Shown here: positions 33,989 to 42,050 of the stretch, one piece after another
Layout: every line of letters starts with the position of its first letter
Position numbering within the stretch: position 1 is the first letter of the stretch
Source of the DNA: Thermincola carboxydiphila
Lineage (GTDB): Bacteria > Bacillota > Thermincolia > Thermincolales > UBA2595
Direction: 5' to 3'
Length of the DNA: 64,000 nucleotides
NCBI GenBank assembly: GCA_016841725.1
Contig: JAENYP010000010.1
Span: forward strand, 84,716-148,715
The notes under the pieces: generated by a model
What the model was told of the DNA's origin: nothing
Databases searched by the model: none
The model's input: only the letters and a program-made list of their open reading frames with translations
Position numbers and translations under genes: made by a program

Positions 33989-35206
33989 TTATAGCCGGCA
34001 ATTATTCTTGTCAACAAATTCCCGGGCTTTAACACCCAGTTCCGGAAGCATCAGGGTCACAATACCAACTAATAAAAAGCATACACTGCCCAAAGCAAAA
34101 AACAGGTTATAATTGTGACCCGCTATCGGAGTCAATATAAAGGACGGAATAAAAACTGCACCAATAACCTGGAGAGTCCCGACAATTCCTCCGGCGCTTC
34201 CGGCATATACAGGACCTATTTCCGGCAGCAGCATTGGAAAGGACATAAGCAGAGGTGAACACATACCGGATAGAACACCGAAAAGGACCAGGAGCGCAGC
34301 CATACCTGTTCCCTGAGGTATCACCCAGGCTGCGTATCCCGTAACAGCGCCCGCTGTGGCAATCGGAATTAAAAAGCCCTTAATTCTTCCAATCCGCCCA
34401 GACAGGATTGGACCAATAATACTGCCGACGATTGTGCCAAAGGTGACTAAAGATGCCAGAAAGCCGGCAGTTACAGGGTTTATCCCTTTTGCTTCATTCA
34501 GGGCATTAGACAGGAATCCCGAAAAGGCCATCGAGTTACCCATAAAGAACATCAGGGCCAGGCCTGCTAACCAGACGTTTTTGCTCTTAGCAGCCACACC
34601 GATATACCTGGTTACCGGCATAACCGGTAAGTCTGGCGCACCCTGTGGTTTTGGTTTTATCAGGATAATCCAGAACACCCATACCAATGCCATTAGAATC
34701 CCGGCGGCAACAAAAGCGCTCTTGGTGGTGGGAAAAAAGGCAGATGTGGCCAAAGCTGCAGTGATACCGACTCCCATGGCAGATAAATAGATACCCATAG
34801 CAGTTCCCACCTGTTCTTTGGGAAACCATGCCCCCAAAAGCTTGGATACGTTTGCATTTAAAAAACCCGGGCAGATACCGGCCAGAAACATTAAAACAAA
34901 TAATTCCCAAAAGTCATCAGCCGCATAACGGAACAAGGAACCGGCGATAGAGAAAATAAATCCAATGGCAACGACCTGTTTTACACCGAATTTATCGGCC
35001 AGGGCCCCTGCCGCAAAGCTGAAACAAACACCTGCCAGCATCGGGGCAGTCAGAACAAGCGAAAACTGTGCAGGGGTCAGTTTAAATTCCGGAATAATTC
35101 TATAAGCCAGCCCTGCTATCTGAAACTGTGCCGCCAGCCCTATAAATAAAGAACACCACATTATAAACAGGATAACCCAGCGGTAAGGTGATATTACCGG
35201 ACTCAA
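33989..35206 (-). CDS. MFS transporter (NarK/OxlT-like), probable methylated-substrate uptake
   Basis: A roughly 405-residue, 12-helix major facilitator protein. Motif-A-like GALADKFGVKQVV after helix 2 and GRIGRIKGFLIP in the second half. Its place inside the demethylation operon suggests uptake of a methoxylated or methylated acid, but sequence does not prove the substrate. I place the start at TTG 35206, which overlaps the stop of the preceding 47-residue ORF (TTGA), a standard translational-coupling arrangement; TTG 35212 is possible. Confidence 0.8.
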   Translation of the reverse strand: MSPVISPYRWVILFIMWCSLFIGLAAQFQIAGLAYRIIPEFKLTPAQFSLVLTAPMLAGVCFSFAAGALADKFGVKQVVAIGFIFSIAGSLFRYAADDFWELFVLMFLAGICPGFLNANVSKLLGAWFPKEQVGTAMGIYLSAMGVGITAALATSAFFPTTKSAFVAAGILMALVWVFWIILIKPKPQGAPDLPVMPVTRYIGVAAKSKNVWLAGLALMFFMGNSMAFSGFLSNALNEAKGINPVTAGFLASLVTFGTIVGSIIGPILSGRIGRIKGFLIPIATAGAVTGYAAWVIPQGTGMAALLVLFGVLSGMCSPLLMSFPMLLPEIGPVYAGSAGGIVGTLQVIGAVFIPSFILTPIAGHNYNLFFALGSVCFLLVGIVTLMLPELGVKAREFVDKNNCRL

Positions 35207-35346
35207 GCACAAAGGAACATGATAAAGCTAAACAGCATTTCATCATAGGTCTGCATTTTGGGAGCCATTGCCTGTTCCTGCTTTTCGGTAATCTCAGGGT
35301 TCTCTGCCTTATATTCCTCCCAGGTCTGATAATACTTTGAATTCAC
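35203..35346 (-). CDS. Small uncharacterised protein (47 aa) in the demethylation operon
   Basis: GTG start at 35346 with a near-perfect ribosome binding site (AAAAGGAGGGG). The product begins MNSKYYQTWEEYKAENPEIT and ends with a hydrophobic stretch YDEMLFSFIMFLCA. It fits tightly between the methyltransferase gene (15 bases) and the MFS gene (4-base stop/start overlap), which is strong evidence of coding. The hydrophobic C-terminus may interact with the transporter. No known family recognised. Confidence 0.6.
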   Translation of the reverse strand: MNSKYYQTWEEYKAENPEITEKQEQAMAPKMQTYDEMLFSFIMFLCA

Positions 35347-35361
35347 TCAAGACCCCTCCTT

Positions 35362-36516
35362 TTAATAATTGGCGTTTTCGGCCACGTAATCAAGCACAGC
35401 CTTGGTATTTTCCACATTAGCGCTGTCCAGAGTAATTATAACCTTGTCAAAGCCGAAGTAATATCCGCCACCCGGAGCAAGGACATCAATAAGCTCCTTA
35501 GCCTTGTCAATACACTGCTGCTTTGTTCCGGTCTTTAACAATGAAACGGGATAGAAACCACTGATGATGTGTTTCTTGCCGAGTTTCTCCTTTACGAGTT
35601 TGGGATCACCATACTCAAATAACATGATAGTTCCTTCAGGCAGTTCAGCTAAATAGTCAATGTAACGCATCCAGTCATTCTCAACAAACAGGAATGACCT
35701 CATTCCATTTGCTTTTAACCCTTCGACTGTCTTCTTGAAGCTTGGCCAGTAAAGTCTTTCAAAATCCTTGCCCCTTAAGTAAGGAGCCATGTGCAGCGGA
35801 ATGAATGTGGCATTGTAAGGTGACGGGTTTGGCGGCGTTCCCATCTTGATCATCAACGGAGTAGCTGCTTCAGCGGCTGCTTCCACTTTATCAGGCACCC
35901 GCCTTACATCAATGGAAATGTTTTTAAATCCTCTTAATTGATCAGAAATGATATCAAATGGCGCTTCACAGAATCCGGAGTAAAAATTCACAAAACCATA
36001 ACCGAATTTTTGAATCAGATTACCGTAAATCCTCCCCAGGTTACCCATTTCATCAGTATAGGCTTTGAATGCTTTTGCCATAACCATGGATTTTTGGGTT
36101 GAATCTGTATCAAGTTTTGAATACAGTTTCGGTAACACTCTTTCCACAATACAATCAAAAGGTGAGGCGATAAAAGCGTCATAATCTTCCAGGGCCAGCC
36201 CTTCAACCTCAGGGTGCTGGATGAAGCCGCTTGATCCCATGACAAAGTTCCTGGAACCTAAAATTTTATAAAAAGAGGGTAATCTGAAGGCCGAAACCGG
36301 CAGCAGGTCTGAGTAAAAATCCTGGCATGTTTTTTCAAATATCGGTTCAAGGCCGTCAGTATCCCATTGGGCTTCTGTCAAATCCTTACCGGCATACTGA
36401 ATGGCAAATTCATGAGCAAAAGAGCCGCTTATGGGAACTTTTTTCGGGATTTTGCCATCAATTAAATCATGAAACAATTGAGTTCTTTCCTGAGATAAAG
36501 CCAACATATCTGTCAT
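35362..36516 (-). CDS. URO-D-family corrinoid methyltransferase (component I)
   Basis: A 384-residue (beta/alpha)8 protein of the uroporphyrinogen decarboxylase superfamily, as are MtaA and MT-I enzymes of O-demethylases. Characteristic pieces are KKVPISGSFAHEFAIQYAGK, MAPYLRGKDFERLYWPSFKK and APGGGYYFGFDKV. With a corrinoid protein gene 2 bases upstream and a methyl-THF methyltransferase in the same operon, the probable role is transfer of a methyl group from substrate to the corrinoid protein. Substrate identity (methoxy-aromatic, glycine betaine-like, methylthiol) is not readable. Confidence 0.82.
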   Translation of the reverse strand: MTDMLALSQERTQLFHDLIDGKIPKKVPISGSFAHEFAIQYAGKDLTEAQWDTDGLEPIFEKTCQDFYSDLLPVSAFRLPSFYKILGSRNFVMGSSGFIQHPEVEGLALEDYDAFIASPFDCIVERVLPKLYSKLDTDSTQKSMVMAKAFKAYTDEMGNLGRIYGNLIQKFGYGFVNFYSGFCEAPFDIISDQLRGFKNISIDVRRVPDKVEAAAEAATPLMIKMGTPPNPSPYNATFIPLHMAPYLRGKDFERLYWPSFKKTVEGLKANGMRSFLFVENDWMRYIDYLAELPEGTIMLFEYGDPKLVKEKLGKKHIISGFYPVSLLKTGTKQQCIDKAKELIDVLAPGGGYYFGFDKVIITLDSANVENTKAVLDYVAENANY

Positions 36517-36517
36517 C

Positions 36518-37162
36518 CTAGCTCACCCACCCTTGACATTGTTTAACACCTGCGGCAGCGTTGGTTGTAAAGGCATCCGCTCCAATCTGTGTACAGGCAT
36601 CCTCAGTTACAGGGTTTCCGCCGATTATAATTTTTATGTCATTGCGGAGTCCGGCTTCTGTAAGTGCATCTACAGTTGCTTTCATAGAGTCTAAAGCCAG
36701 TGTAAGCACACCGCTCATGCCAACTATCTGTGGCTTGATTTCTTTAACTTTTTCTACAAAATCGCCGGGAGGCACATCGATACCGAGGTCATATACTTCA
36801 AACCCGGCTGCATCTACCATGCTGGCGAAAATGTTTTTACCGATATCATGAAGGTCACCTTTAACTGTGCCCAGAATAATAGCGCCAATTTTCTTGGACT
36901 TATCTCCACTGATAACGGGCTTAAGGATATCGATTGCCTGGTTCAGCAGTTCCCCGGCGAAAATCAAGTCACCAACAAAATACTCACTTTTTTCAAACAG
37001 CTCACCTACAATGGCCATCCCCTGCTGGCAGGCATTAACTACACCATATGCCTCTTCCCCAGTGGGATTCCCTGCTACAAATGCTTCCAGAATTTCTACT
37101 ACTGCGGTTTCGTCCAGGTCCCCTACTGCCTGTGTTAAAGCATTTAAGTCCAATCTTTTCAT
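36518..37162 (-). CDS. Methyltransferase corrinoid protein 2
   Basis: A 214-residue corrinoid carrier with the cobalt-binding GDLHDIG (His105), YDLGIDVPPGDFVEK and GMSGVLTLA. Cap domain at residues 1-85. Adjacent to the URO-D methyltransferase, so it is the likeliest partner of that enzyme. Start is uncertain: ATG 37162 abuts the GAGGGGG ribosome site, and TTG 37153 has the better 9-base spacing. Confidence 0.92.
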   Translation of the reverse strand: MKRLDLNALTQAVGDLDETAVVEILEAFVAGNPTGEEAYGVVNACQQGMAIVGELFEKSEYFVGDLIFAGELLNQAIDILKPVISGDKSKKIGAIILGTVKGDLHDIGKNIFASMVDAAGFEVYDLGIDVPPGDFVEKVKEIKPQIVGMSGVLTLALDSMKATVDALTEAGLRNDIKIIIGGNPVTEDACTQIGADAFTTNAAAGVKQCQGWVS

Positions 37163-37226
37163 CCCCCTCATTAATTTGTTGTATTTGAAACATCTGGTTC
37201 AAACAGACACGAATCATTGCAGCTGT

Positions 37227-38036
37227 CTAGTTAAGTCTGACCGGCCCTATTTTGTTTTTGCGATATCCGTTGGAGAAGTTTCTGCAGAACCTGTCACGGC
37301 CGAGAAGGGCTTCTGTTGTTACAAGTGTTGTATACATATCTCTGTTGCAGGGGTCCATAATTGCAGAATCCATTCCCACAAAAGCTGCTATGGTTAAGAA
37401 GTGTTGGTTTACGATTTTCCTTAATGGCATTCCGAAGGAAATGTTACTTAAGCCTGAGGTTACTTTAACAGTTGGATAAAGAGACTTCACTGTTTTCAAT
37501 GTCTCCACAAAATTTAACAGTGACCGGTTATCTGCAGACAAGGCCATAACCAGTGGATCAATGTGGATTCTGTCAGGGGTGATATCATGCTTTGCCGCTT
37601 TTTCCACGAGTATTTTTGTAATATCTACTCTGGTCTGGACATCAGATGGGATGCCTCTGTTGTCACAGGTTAATGCGATGACCTGCCAATCAGTTCCCTG
37701 GATCATAGGGTAAATACTCTCACATTTTTCGCCTTCTTCGGATACCGAGTTGATAAGGCCCGGCCTTTTCGCGTACTTGAAGACCTGTTCAATAATCCTG
37801 GTATTTGGGCTGTCAATACAAAGAGGCGTTTCCACCGCATCCTGGACAATGTTCATCAGCCATATCAGGGTTTCTGCTTCTATCTCCGGTTTTGTACTTG
37901 CACATACATCAAGATAGTGAGCCCCAGCCTCAGTTTGTTTGATGGCCAAATCCCGAATATAGGCTTCATCTTTTTCCTGGATGGCTTTTTTAACTCCGGG
38001 GATTGTCCCATTGATTTTCTCACCGATAATAATCAA
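37227..38036 (-). CDS. Methyltetrahydrofolate:corrinoid methyltransferase (component II)
   Basis: A 269-residue TIM-barrel pterin-binding enzyme (AcsE/MtrH/MT-II type): IIIGEKINGTIPGVKKAI at the N-terminus, HYLDVCAST, LCIDSPNT, VTSGLSNISFGMP and MDSAIMDPCNRD are the pterin and methyl-binding segments. It passes the methyl group from the corrinoid protein to tetrahydrofolate, feeding the methyl branch of the Wood-Ljungdahl pathway. I chose TTG 38036, with GGGGAGGG spaced about 9 bases, over the upstream GTG at 38057. First gene of the operon, downstream of the palindromic operator. Confidence 0.9.
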   Translation of the reverse strand: MIIIGEKINGTIPGVKKAIQEKDEAYIRDLAIKQTEAGAHYLDVCASTKPEIEAETLIWLMNIVQDAVETPLCIDSPNTRIIEQVFKYAKRPGLINSVSEEGEKCESIYPMIQGTDWQVIALTCDNRGIPSDVQTRVDITKILVEKAAKHDITPDRIHIDPLVMALSADNRSLLNFVETLKTVKSLYPTVKVTSGLSNISFGMPLRKIVNQHFLTIAAFVGMDSAIMDPCNRDMYTTLVTTEALLGRDRFCRNFSNGYRKNKIGPVRLN

Positions 38037-38077
38037 GCCAATTATCCCTCCCCTCACTATATATTTTGACGATGTTT

Positions 38078-38093
38078 ACCTGTATATACAGGT
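38078..38093. promoter_or_regulatory. Perfect 16 bp palindrome, probable GntR operator
   Basis: ACCTGTATATACAGGT is perfectly palindromic and carries the TGTATATACA core typical of HutC-subfamily GntR sites. It lies 42 bases upstream of the first methyltransferase gene and 128 bases upstream of divergent gerKA. Confidence 0.7.
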
Positions 38094-38221
38094 ATGTTCC
38101 TGTTTATATTTTATCATAACTACGCTTTATGTCAATATTTATATATTAACTTCTTTTACATACTACACCGTTTTTTAGGATATTTTAATAACATTGGAAT
38201 TTATGAAATGAGGATCGTATT

Positions 38222-39424
38222 ATGCTGGACTTTTTTAGAAAGAAAAAACACATTTCTATCGATAAAACTGCTATGTCGAACGAGGAAAACAATAAACCCT
38301 GTATGGAAGGCGAAATAACCCAGGTTCCCCTTATTGATGTAACCCCTCGCGATTTACAGCAGACTCTGCGTGGTACAAAGGCCAGGTTTACCGAAAACAT
38401 TGATTATAATATTTCTATCCTCACCCATAGACTGCCCTCAAGAGAATTGCTTTGCCGGCGTTTTAATATAGGCACGCTGTCCCAGACCAGGGTTGTTATG
38501 GTTTACCTTGGGGATACGGCAAACCCAGGCATTGTTTCAGAAGTTAAAGACAGAATTAGCGCCATTAAAACAAGAACTGTAATAGACAGCATTTATATCG
38601 AGCGGAATATTGAAGATTCTCATTTAAGTCCCTTTCCACAGGTGGAGACCACCCAAAGGCCGGATGTAACTGAATCAGCTTTATTGCAGGGCAGAATAGC
38701 TGTAGTTGTTGATGGAAGCCCTGATGTGATATTAGCTCCCACAACCTTTTTTGACCTGATGGATACCCCTGATGATGCCTATATGCGGTGGCCTGTAGCA
38801 GCAAGTTTTTACCGGGCTGCACGGTACATTATGTTTCTTATAGCGGCTTCACTGCCTGCGTTATATCTAGCATTAACATCCTACAACCCGGAAATGTTTC
38901 CTACCAAGCTTTTATGGCTGATTTTGGCTTCCAGGGAAGAGACCCCGTTTCCTATTTATATTGAAACATTTATAATGATGGGTATTATCGAAGCTATCCG
39001 GATGATGATGATAAGGATTCCGACACAAGTGGGTGGGACAATTGCCTTGCTTTCAGGGATTACCCTTGTGATTGCAGGTCTTTTTTCAGACTTCGTTGGC
39101 GCAGGGGTAGTAGTTATTGCCACCCTTTCCATGATTTCTTCTTTTGGAATTCCTAATTTCGACCTTCGAATTTCTATTAGAATCATACAATTTTTTACTG
39201 TGTCAATGGCAACACTGTTTGGAATCTTCGGTTTTGCCGTTTCAGCTTTTGCCATAGGAGCACATATGGCTAACCTGAAGTCCTTTGGTATTCCTTTTAT
39301 GGCCCCACTGGCCCCATTGGAACCAAGCGGATGGGGGCATACAGTATTTAGGCGGTCATCAGAAACGATGCCGCAAGATGAAACATATAAACCCCTTCCA
39401 GTGAAAGGTGATGTTAATGATTGA
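38222..39424 (+). CDS. gerKA: Germinant receptor A subunit (GerKA/SpoVAF family)
   Basis: Inner spore-membrane GerA-type subunit, 400 residues. It contains the soluble N-terminal domain (LTHRLPSRELLCRRFNIGT, GDTANPGIVSEVKDRI) and four or five membrane helices in the C-terminal half with AVVVDGSPDVILAPTTFFDL and FGFAVSAFAIGAHMANLKSFG. Typical family members have about 480-520 residues; this one is shorter, lacking part of the N-terminal region. First gene of a three-gene operon whose reading frames overlap. It is expressed in the forespore and helps trigger germination in response to small molecules. Confidence 0.9.
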   Translation: MLDFFRKKKHISIDKTAMSNEENNKPCMEGEITQVPLIDVTPRDLQQTLRGTKARFTENIDYNISILTHRLPSRELLCRRFNIGTLSQTRVVMVYLGDTANPGIVSEVKDRISAIKTRTVIDSIYIERNIEDSHLSPFPQVETTQRPDVTESALLQGRIAVVVDGSPDVILAPTTFFDLMDTPDDAYMRWPVAASFYRAARYIMFLIAASLPALYLALTSYNPEMFPTKLLWLILASREETPFPIYIETFIMMGIIEAIRMMMIRIPTQVGGTIALLSGITLVIAGLFSDFVGAGVVVIATLSMISSFGIPNFDLRISIRIIQFFTVSMATLFGIFGFAVSAFAIGAHMANLKSFGIPFMAPLAPLEPSGWGHTVFRRSSETMPQDETYKPLPVKGDVND

Positions 39425-40529
39425 TAGGATGCGGGACAGTGTAAGAGATAAATTAGACCCCAGGGTTTTTGCAATTACAATAATTGTTGCGTTATTTGAG
39501 TTCGAAACTTTTACCTTTGCCAAAGGGGTTGTAAAATTCGCTAAACAAGATGCCTGGATATCCGTTTTGCTTGGCGGTTTGTTAGCTTTGACCGGTACTT
39601 ACCTCTTGATAAAGCTTGGGGAGCGCTTTCCTCAAGAGAACTTTTTCCAGTTCAATAAAAAAATATGGGGGAAACCCCTTGCCTTTATAATTGCTACTGC
39701 TTTTCTGGTATATTGGTTAGGATATATCGTTATTCTTTACAAAGATTCAAGTATGGCAACCGAGTTTTTCTTCCTTAGACGGACACCAACATTGATTCCG
39801 ATGGTGTTGTTTGCCGGTGTTGCCTTGTGGCTAGCAGTTTACGGACTGACAAGCATAGTAAGATTTTTTCAGATTTTTGTTTGGTTTCTTCTTTTACCTT
39901 TAATATTTGTTTCTATTCTCTTCTTGAGTGCCGTAGACTTAAAAAACTTTTTCCCTATTATGTCTCATGGAATAATGCCTATTATTAAAGGAGCTGTTTA
40001 TTACGCAGGCGCTCTTCAGGGATTAGAAATCATCCTGTTTCTTATGCCCTTAATTGGCGATACGAAAAGGACTTTAAAACCCGCTTTAATTGGTACGGGT
40101 ACGGTTTTTCTTATAACTTTTGCTCATATTACCGGTGCTGTTGGAATTTTGGGAATTGAAAGAGTACAAAAAGAGGTTTATCCGGGAGTTGCTACCATGA
40201 CTATACCTGAAATTCCCGGCATGATGGGGGACAGGTATGAATTTTTTCTTACTTTGCCCTGGATTATAGGGGTTTTTACAACTATTGCCCTCTTTACCTA
40301 TCTAGCCTCAGACGGTTTCAGTCAAATATTTAACATTAAATATAAGAAAGCCATAGTGATTGCAGTATCCCTGTTAGTCATTACAGGAACATTTCTTATT
40401 CCTAATTTAGCGTGGGTATCAAAGCTGAGAGAGAATCTGAACTTTGTAACATTCTCATTCGTTTATATTCTACCGATTATAACTTTAATTATTGCTGCAA
40501 TCAGAAAAAAGAGAGGTATCAATGAATGA
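39417..40529 (+). CDS. gerKB: Germinant receptor B subunit (GerKB-like permease)
   Basis: A polytopic (10 helix) APC-superfamily-like subunit of about 370 residues, with FEFETFTFAKGVVKFAKQDA at helix 1 and long hydrophobic segments thereafter. Believed to bind the germinant. ATG 39417 follows AAAGG and overlaps the end of gerKA by 8 bases, indicating translational coupling. Confidence 0.9.
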   Translation: MIDRMRDSVRDKLDPRVFAITIIVALFEFETFTFAKGVVKFAKQDAWISVLLGGLLALTGTYLLIKLGERFPQENFFQFNKKIWGKPLAFIIATAFLVYWLGYIVILYKDSSMATEFFFLRRTPTLIPMVLFAGVALWLAVYGLTSIVRFFQIFVWFLLLPLIFVSILFLSAVDLKNFFPIMSHGIMPIIKGAVYYAGALQGLEIILFLMPLIGDTKRTLKPALIGTGTVFLITFAHITGAVGILGIERVQKEVYPGVATMTIPEIPGMMGDRYEFFLTLPWIIGVFTTIALFTYLASDGFSQIFNIKYKKAIVIAVSLLVITGTFLIPNLAWVSKLRENLNFVTFSFVYILPIITLIIAAIRKKRGINE

Positions 40530-41647
40530 ATAGAAGAGCTGTTGTAGGCATTCTTTTTGCTATTTTAATAGTGTTCTGTCCTGGATGCTGGGATTTACAA
40601 GATATTTATGAAAGGGCATTTGTTTCAGGAATGGTAGTGGATTTAGCCGGTGACGGGGAGCATCCCGCCTATAAAGTGACCTTGGTAACATGGAAACCCA
40701 TTAAAATCAGGGAAATATCTTTCGAAACTGTTACAAATTCATTCACAGTCGAGGCACCCACACTTACAAAAGCTATTCAAAAACTGCAAACAAAAATATC
40801 TCGCAACATCTCTTTATTTCATTTGAGGATTGTGTTAATTGGAGAAAAAATGGCATCAAGGGACATAAGAGACATTATGGAGTTCATAGAAAAAAGCCCT
40901 GAAATTGCATTAAGGACACGATTTGCGTTTATTAGAGATGAGAACCCCGATACTATAATAAAAGCCAGCCCTTCATTTGAAAGATCGATTATTGCCGAAT
41001 TAGCGAATCTTGCTCATCCCGATAAACGCTTGGGGTTAATGAAGTCAACTAACTATCTAACATTAGTTCGGGAACTTGATGAAAGTAAAGGAACAGCGTT
41101 GGGAACGAAGATTACTATTGAAAAAGATGTCGAAACCGTCCCCATTACGGAAGGAGCTGCGGTGATAAAGGGCTGGAGGTTGGTTGGTTGGCTAAACGGT
41201 GAGGAAACTCAGGCCGCCAACTGGTTTAGCGATGGACCAACTGCAGTTATAGAAGGAAAATTAAATGGTGGGAATTTCTCATATTTTGTTGACAATAAAT
41301 CCGCCAAGATAGAACCTGTTATTGATGGAAAACAACTTAGATTTAAAGTTAAAGTCAAAACTATTGGAGTGGTTTTAGAAGAAAAGTTGAAGCAAAAAGA
41401 CCTTTCTAACCCCAAAACCCTTGCCAAACTTGAAAAAGTATTTGCTCAGGTTATTGAAAGGCAAGTTAATAATGCTATTGAAAAATCACAGAACGAGTTT
41501 GAGGCGGATTACCTGGGTTTTGGAAGAGCTTTGAAGAACAGCTTTCCCGAAGTTTATAACCAAATAAAATGGCAGGAACTCTACCCGAAGGTTCCAATTG
41601 AGGTGAATCCAGAGGCAAAAATATCCCGATATGGGGTGACAAATTAA
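40526..41647 (+). CDS. gerKC: Germinant receptor C subunit (GerKC-like lipoprotein)
   Basis: A 373-residue lipoprotein: signal peptide with lipobox VFCPGC followed by WDLQDIYERAFVSG, the Ger(x)C signature, then the three-domain soluble body (KISRNISLFHLRIVLIGEK, NSFPEVYNQIKWQELYPKV). Anchored to the outer face of the inner spore membrane and needed for receptor function. Overlaps gerKB by 4 bases (ATGA). Confidence 0.92.
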   Translation: MNRRAVVGILFAILIVFCPGCWDLQDIYERAFVSGMVVDLAGDGEHPAYKVTLVTWKPIKIREISFETVTNSFTVEAPTLTKAIQKLQTKISRNISLFHLRIVLIGEKMASRDIRDIMEFIEKSPEIALRTRFAFIRDENPDTIIKASPSFERSIIAELANLAHPDKRLGLMKSTNYLTLVRELDESKGTALGTKITIEKDVETVPITEGAAVIKGWRLVGWLNGEETQAANWFSDGPTAVIEGKLNGGNFSYFVDNKSAKIEPVIDGKQLRFKVKVKTIGVVLEEKLKQKDLSNPKTLAKLEKVFAQVIERQVNNAIEKSQNEFEADYLGFGRALKNSFPEVYNQIKWQELYPKVPIEVNPEAKISRYGVTN

Positions 41648-41767
41648 TGAAGTCTTCAGATAGGTGTTGCTACTATATGCTTAAGCGAGTCAACGGAATA
41701 GTCCACTTCGTTTATTGTATTATATAATCCCAAACTGACCCTGACCAAACTTAGATTCTAAAAAGCT

Positions 41768-41790
41768 GCCGGAGGGATATTCCCTCCGGC
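41768..41790. terminator. Hairpin downstream of gerKC
   Basis: GCCGGAGGGA and its complement (10 bp stem, 3-base loop), 120 bases after gerKC. The flanking T-run is on the minus strand. Otherwise the 41648-42002 interval shows no gene I can support. Confidence 0.6.
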
Positions 41791-42002
41791 CCTAATGAAA
41801 GGAGCTATTCCTGTTAACAAGTGAAGAGATTTTAACGCTTTGTAGCTAACAACTTACCCCATCGGCCTCATTTTACCATAGTCGCAATTATAATTGAAAT
41901 GCATAATTATCATACTAACCATTACAATTACGCATATCTGCACAGAACAAAAAACGGATTGCAGTGCAACTATTCGTAAATCTCGTTTATGACCAAACTA
42001 AT

Positions 42003-42031
42003 AATAAAAAATCCCGGCTTTTAGACCGGGA
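42003..42031 (-). terminator. Terminator of the sensor kinase gene
   Basis: Minus strand TCCCGG-(8)-CCGGGA stem followed by TTTTTTATT, 20 bases after the stop codon. Confidence 0.85.
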
Positions 42032-42050
42032 CCGGCGCAGCCGTTTCAAA

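Noticed and set aside
41647..41727. 26-codon ORF after gerKC
   Set aside because: Only a GGGGTG-like ribosome site, no conserved features, and stop soon after; insufficient support.
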